Below the pieces are notes generated by a model, which was not told the DNA's origin, did no database searches, and worked only from the letters and a program-made list of their open reading frames with translations. The translations under genes and the position numbers were made by a program. A DNA stretch of 64,000 nt from an uncultured Chloroflexus sp. (GTDB taxonomy: Bacteria; Chloroflexota; Chloroflexia; Chloroflexales; Chloroflexaceae): positions 1 through 64,000 of the forward strand of contig NZ_CAKZNK010000143.1 in NCBI RefSeq assembly GCF_937129525.1. Reading direction: 5' to 3'. Below, in pieces: positions 59,377-64,000 of the stretch; position 1 is the stretch's first letter, and every line of letters starts with the position of its first letter.

Positions 59377-60294
59377 TCATCCATCGATCTGCTGAATCAG
59401 ATCGGTCAGCCACCGAGTGGTAGCGCCAACCGGTAACCGGTCTAACGCCTCTCGCGCAGCAGCTTGCTGTTCAGACAGCGCATTGCGCGCCGCCGGCAAA
59501 CCAGCAGCCCGGATCAGTGGTAACGCTGCCGCGACCGTCATCGAGGTGGGTTGGGTGAAGACTGCATGTAACACTGGATCGAGCGGATCATCTGCTGCCA
59601 GGAGCAATGCCAGCGGCACATGACCGGTCTGCAACCGCGCTCCATCAGCTTCCAGATCGCGGATTTCGGCGACCAGTTGTCGGGCCAGACCGAGATGCAG
59701 ACCGAAACGCGCTGCCGGTTCCAGCAATGATTCGGGCAAACCACCGCACAACACACCGGCCTGAGCTGCCGCACTGAGCAAAGCGCCTGACAGAGCTTCG
59801 GCTCGTTGCCAGTACACTGCCAGTGCCGCTGCGCGCGGTGTCAGGCTGGTCACGGTGGTAAGCTGACCCTCGCAAATGCGCATCACTGCCTGGGAATAGA
59901 GGCCGATAATGCGTGGATCAGGACTGCGCGCCATTTCACCAGCAGCCAGCGCAAAGAGGTAATCTCCCACCATTAACGCGACACCGTGATCCCATGCGCC
60001 ATTGGCAATCTGCCCACGGCGACGAGCCTGTTCATCAATCAAATTGTCATGGGTACGGGTAGCGGCCTGGATCAATTCAACCGCAGCCGCAGCATGGGCG
60101 ACTTGTTCATCAACGTGATGACCAAGCCTGGCAATTGCCAGCACAATCAGCGCGCGCAATCGATCAGAGGGATCGGTAATCAGATGTGAATCGACCAGCG
60201 TGATTACCGACAACCGCGCGCGCGTTCGCTCGCGCAACAGGCTCTCGACGCGCAAGAGATCGTGATGCAATTCCGGCGGAATGGTCAGATTCAT
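59377..60294 (-). CDS. Polyprenyl synthetase-like protein
   Basis: VELIQAATRTHDNLIDEQARRRGQIANGAWDHGVALMVGDYLFALAAGEM; the canonical DDxxD appears degenerate. Confidence 0.75.
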   Translation of the reverse strand: MNLTIPPELHHDLLRVESLLRERTRARLSVITLVDSHLITDPSDRLRALIVLAIARLGHHVDEQVAHAAAAVELIQAATRTHDNLIDEQARRRGQIANGAWDHGVALMVGDYLFALAAGEMARSPDPRIIGLYSQAVMRICEGQLTTVTSLTPRAAALAVYWQRAEALSGALLSAAAQAGVLCGGLPESLLEPAARFGLHLGLARQLVAEIRDLEADGARLQTGHVPLALLLAADDPLDPVLHAVFTQPTSMTVAAALPLIRAAGLPAARNALSEQQAAAREALDRLPVGATTRWLTDLIQQIDG

Positions 60295-60495
60295 GGCGCA
60301 TTCCAGGTTTGGTGTCGTTTATCCACTGTGAGGAAAGATACGCTATCCCCGCGCCACTGTCAACCGCCTGACCGGACAATGGCCAGACTGAATAGCAATC
60401 CACCATCGTGTCAGTCTTGCGCGCCAGTTTGACACTTCAGCAGCTCAGGTTCACAATACAGGTATCACCTATTCAGCCGGAAACGGAGGTGGAGC

Positions 60496-62949
60496 GTGAC
60501 ATTTAACCCCTCTCGCCTTGGACGGGCCATCGGCATCAGTGTTGGCGCAATTGCGGCGCTCGCCGGCGTAGGCGCACTGGTTGCTCTGCGGCGTCCCTTG
60601 CCACGCACAAACGGGCGGATCAAACTACCCGGCTTGCGCGCGAGGGTCGAAGTTCGCCGTGATCGCTGGGGCATTCCGCATATCTACGCCGAGCATAATG
60701 AAGATCTCTTCTGTGCGCTTGGTTATGTGCATGCGCAAGATCGGCTCTGGCAGATGGAAATGCATCGCCGGATTGGGCATGGGCGGTTAGCGGAAATCTT
60801 CGGACCGGTTGCGATAGACTCCGACCGTTTTATCCGCACGCTGGGTTTTAGTCGCATTGCCCGCCGGGAAGCAACGTTGCTCGACGACGAGACTGCGACA
60901 TTGATGACCGCCTATCTGCGCGGCGTCAATGCGTTGATCGAGCATACCGGCAACCGTTTGCCACTGGAGTTTACCCTTCTCGGCATCCAGCCGCAGCCGT
61001 GGGAATTGACCGATCTGCTGGTCTGGCCGAAGATGATGTCATTGACACTTGCGGCCAACTGGATGCAAGAGCTGTTACAGGCGCAGATTGTCGCAACTGT
61101 TGGTATCGAACGGGCGAGCGCACTGCTTCCGCGTTATCCCGAAGATGGGCCGCTAACGATCCCGGCTGGAGCGCACTACACCCCGGATATGGGTGCCGCC
61201 GCTCTGCAACTGGCCAGCGAAGCCGCTTTCTTTACCGGTGAGACCGAGACCCCACAAGGATCGAATGCCTGGGTGGTGGCGGGCAAACGTACTACCAGTG
61301 GCCGACCCTTGCTGGCAAATGACCCCCACCTGAATCTCTCGTTGCCGAACCTATGGTATCAAGTGCATCTGGAAGGTGGTGATTTTCACGTCGCCGGCGC
61401 AACGATTCCTGCAACCTGCGGAGTGATCATCGGCCACAATCAACGCATCGCCTGGGGAGTAACGAATGCCCGCACGGACAATCAGGATCTCTTCATCGAG
61501 CGTTTTGACCCTGCCGATCCACTCCGCTACCGCTGGCGCGATGAATGGCTGACTGCCGAACTGGTGCAAGAGACGATTACGGTCAAAGGGCAGGCTGAAC
61601 CGGTTGTGATTGATGTCCGCATCACCCGCCATGGCCCGATCATCGATCCGGTAGCCGGCGCGCTGCGCGGTGAAACCCCTGCTTCCGGTGAAGAAAGCAT
61701 AGCCCTGGCGCTGCAATGGACTGCGCTCGAACCATCTGCGCTGACCCGCGCTGTGCTGCGGCTCAACCGTGCCCGCAACTGGGAAGAGTTCCGCGCCGCT
61801 CTGACCGATTGGGACACACCACCACAGAACTTCATCTACGCCGACATTGACGGCCATATCGGGTACTGTCTGGCCGGTCGCCTGCCTGTTCGCCGTCGCA
61901 GCGACGGTATGCTGCCGGTGCCCGGCTGGAATGGAGAATACGAGTGGGAAGGAATGATCCCATTTGCCGAGCTACCCAGTCAGCTCGATCCACCAAACGG
62001 GGCCATTGTTACTGCCAATCATCGGATTACTGCCGAAGATCGGCCCACGAGCGCGCCAATTCACGGTTCCTGGCTCAACCCATACCGCGCCCAGCGCATT
62101 CAGGATCTGCTTGCGGCCACAAAACAACACGATGCGCGCAGCTTCGCCCGCATTCAAAACGATGTGCTTTCCCTCCCCGGCAAGGCGCTGGTCGAACAGG
62201 TTGCCCGTCTCAATCTTGAACCTGGCATGGAGCAGCGTGTCCGTGACCTCTTTGTCACCTGGGACGGTCAGCTTCGGGCCGAGAGTGTCGGGGGAGCAAT
62301 TTATGAAGGCTTACGTTATCATCTGCTGCGAATTGTTTATCAGGAACTGGCCGATCTGTTCCGGGTTCCAGCAGCGCTAGGCACATTCAGCGTCCTGCCA
62401 GCCAATATTTACCTTGAAAGAGCGCTTCCCATGATCCTGACCCGGATGGCAACGCAACCGCTCGATCAACCTGACGAATGGTTGGGGAATGGACGCACCT
62501 GGGGCGGCGTTTTGCGGGCTGCGCTGGCCCGCACCGCTGCCGAACTACGCGAGCGTCTCGGCCCTGACCCGACCCGCTGGCAGTATGGTCGAATCCATTC
62601 CCTAACTCTACGGCATCCATTAGGCAGCGTGCCAGCCTTAACACCGCTTTTCAACCGCGGGCCATGGCCTATGGGTGGCGACATCGATACGGTCAATCAT
62701 TGCTACATTCCACGCGACACTGCCGGCATGCAAATCTACAACGCGCCATCGGTGCGCTTCATTCTTGATTTGAATGATTGGGATGCTTCGCGGGCCATTT
62801 TACCTGCCGGTCAGAGCGGCCATCCGGCCAGCCCTCACTACGCCGATATGACGGCAGCCTGGCGCGCCGGGGCATACCATCCATTGCTCTGGACTCGACC
62901 CGCAGTTGAACGACATACCGCTCACGTGTTGACATTAACGGGCGAATGA
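60496..62949 (+). CDS. Penicillin acylase family (Ntn hydrolase)
   Basis: VEVRRDRWGIPHIYAEHNEDLFCALGYVHAQDRLWQMEMHRRIGHGRLAEIFG; TPQGSNAWVVAGKRTTSGRPLLANDPHL. Confidence 0.92.
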   Translation: MTFNPSRLGRAIGISVGAIAALAGVGALVALRRPLPRTNGRIKLPGLRARVEVRRDRWGIPHIYAEHNEDLFCALGYVHAQDRLWQMEMHRRIGHGRLAEIFGPVAIDSDRFIRTLGFSRIARREATLLDDETATLMTAYLRGVNALIEHTGNRLPLEFTLLGIQPQPWELTDLLVWPKMMSLTLAANWMQELLQAQIVATVGIERASALLPRYPEDGPLTIPAGAHYTPDMGAAALQLASEAAFFTGETETPQGSNAWVVAGKRTTSGRPLLANDPHLNLSLPNLWYQVHLEGGDFHVAGATIPATCGVIIGHNQRIAWGVTNARTDNQDLFIERFDPADPLRYRWRDEWLTAELVQETITVKGQAEPVVIDVRITRHGPIIDPVAGALRGETPASGEESIALALQWTALEPSALTRAVLRLNRARNWEEFRAALTDWDTPPQNFIYADIDGHIGYCLAGRLPVRRRSDGMLPVPGWNGEYEWEGMIPFAELPSQLDPPNGAIVTANHRITAEDRPTSAPIHGSWLNPYRAQRIQDLLAATKQHDARSFARIQNDVLSLPGKALVEQVARLNLEPGMEQRVRDLFVTWDGQLRAESVGGAIYEGLRYHLLRIVYQELADLFRVPAALGTFSVLPANIYLERALPMILTRMATQPLDQPDEWLGNGRTWGGVLRAALARTAAELRERLGPDPTRWQYGRIHSLTLRHPLGSVPALTPLFNRGPWPMGGDIDTVNHCYIPRDTAGMQIYNAPSVRFILDLNDWDASRAILPAGQSGHPASPHYADMTAAWRAGAYHPLLWTRPAVERHTAHVLTLTGE

Positions 62950-64000
62950 ACAACCTCTTCCAACTGATTGCCGATCTTACCGACCAGTCAGTATGGCTGG
63001 TCGGTGGCGCTGTGCGCGAATTGCTGACCGGCAACACTCCCACCGACATCGATCTTGCCGTCACCGGTAGTGGCCTGGCGCTGGCCAAAGCGATTGCCGA
63101 TGCAGGTGGCGGCGCGTTCGTTGCCCTCGACCGCGAGCGCGATACCGGACGCGCCGTTTTACCCGACAATATTACGATCGACTGTGCAACTTTACGCGCC
63201 GACAATCTGATCGCCGATCTCAGCTTGCGCGACTTCACGATTAATGCGCTCGCCCTTCCTCTAACTGCGGCGCTGACCGGCGACTGGGATGCCCTGATTG
63301 ATCCCCTCGGTGGGCGCGATGATCTGGCTGCCGGTCGTCTCCGACTCTGCTCGCCAGACAGTCTGCGCGATGATCCGTTGCGCATCGCGCGCGCAGGCAG
63401 ATTTCGAGCTACTCATCGCTTACAGCCCACGCCTGACCTCATTGAGGCAGGCCGCCTGGCGGCGCCTTTGCTCGTTAACACAGCCGTTGAACGCATCCGT
63501 GACGAGCTGCTCAAACTGTGTGATGGGCCGGTCGCTGCTGCCGGCATACAGCTACTTGATGAGATGGGAGCACTTACGGTCATCTTTCCAGAACTTGAGC
63601 CGGCTCGCGCCTGCGAACAACCGCGCGTACATTTTCTACCGGTTCTCGCCCATATGATTGAAACGGTTGCCGCGCTTGACTGGCTAATTGACAACGGCGA
63701 TCCACCGATAGCCGCGCAAACCCACCCCCATCTGAGCCGCAACATACCATTTGCAGCTCAGTATAGTGCGCTGCTCGATCAGCGTCGAGGGATTGCGCGG
63801 CGGGCTGCGTTGCTCAAACTGGCGGCACTCTTGCACGACAATGCCAAACCACACACCAAAGTGAGTCATCCTGATGGCACTGTCACCTTCTACGGTCACC
63901 AAAGTCTAGGCGCGGAAACAGTAGCTCAGATCGGGTATCGGCTACGGTTCAGCCGCGCCGACACCGCCTACCTCGTAAGCATCGTCAAAGAGCACATGCG
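62946..64000 (+). CDS. CCA-adding tRNA nucleotidyltransferase/poly(A) polymerase family, truncated at right window edge
   Basis: VWLVGGAVRELLTGNTPTDIDLAVTG; DLSLRDFTINALALPL; DDPLRIARAGRF; HD-like LAALLHDNAKP. ATGA overlap with the previous gene. Confidence 0.88.
   Translation, partial: MNNLFQLIADLTDQSVWLVGGAVRELLTGNTPTDIDLAVTGSGLALAKAIADAGGGAFVALDRERDTGRAVLPDNITIDCATLRADNLIADLSLRDFTINALALPLTAALTGDWDALIDPLGGRDDLAAGRLRLCSPDSLRDDPLRIARAGRFRATHRLQPTPDLIEAGRLAAPLLVNTAVERIRDELLKLCDGPVAAAGIQLLDEMGALTVIFPELEPARACEQPRVHFLPVLAHMIETVAALDWLIDNGDPPIAAQTHPHLSRNIPFAAQYSALLDQRRGIARRAALLKLAALLHDNAKPHTKVSHPDGTVTFYGHQSLGAETVAQIGYRLRFSRADTAYLVSIVKEHM

Noticed and set aside
60496-64000. Penicillin acylase/CCA-enzyme ATGA overlap as a functional link
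   Set aside because: Overlap shows co-transcription at most; no mechanistic connection supported.

Overview
Chromosomal window from what looks like a Chloroflexus-type filamentous anoxygenic phototroph (inferred from gene content; not verified by search). Main content, left to right: (1) a truncated minus-strand giant surface protein with about five SdrD_B-like repeats; (2) a plus-strand bacteriochlorophyll cluster (PucC-like MFS protein, SAM methyltransferase, bchF, bchC, bchX, a 53-aa ORF, a DUF169-like protein, a small TM protein, bchI, bchD); (3) rarA and an FAD oxidoreductase; (4) a TPP-riboswitch-controlled thiamine-precursor ABC transporter, minus strand; (5) a tRNA-Met(CAT); (6) a sortase plus a DUF11/proline-threonine-repeat surface protein with an LPETS C-terminus; (7) an aminotransferase, an LLM enzyme, a stand-alone HAS-barrel protein with NurA, and folC; (8) hflX and an autonomous-looking 56-aa ORF with a structured leader; (9) a GntR-CoA-transferase-HMG-CoA-lyase-like-HyuA-HyuB-isochorismatase catabolic operon with GTATAC palindromic operators; (10) nadD, rsmG, pspA, tdk, rfbB, purE/purK; (11) a WYL regulator, rplU-rpmA-rpmE, a response regulator-roadblock fusion, aspS, a prenyl synthase-like protein, a penicillin acylase and a truncated CCA-adding enzyme. 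The most interesting signals are a BchX whose C-terminus carries an FtsQ/DivIB-like tail, unannotated small ORFs inside the bch operon, a structured element in the bchD-rarA gap, and the GntR operator/promoter architecture. No CRISPR array, rRNA or transposase was seen. All family calls were made by eye from the translated sequences.
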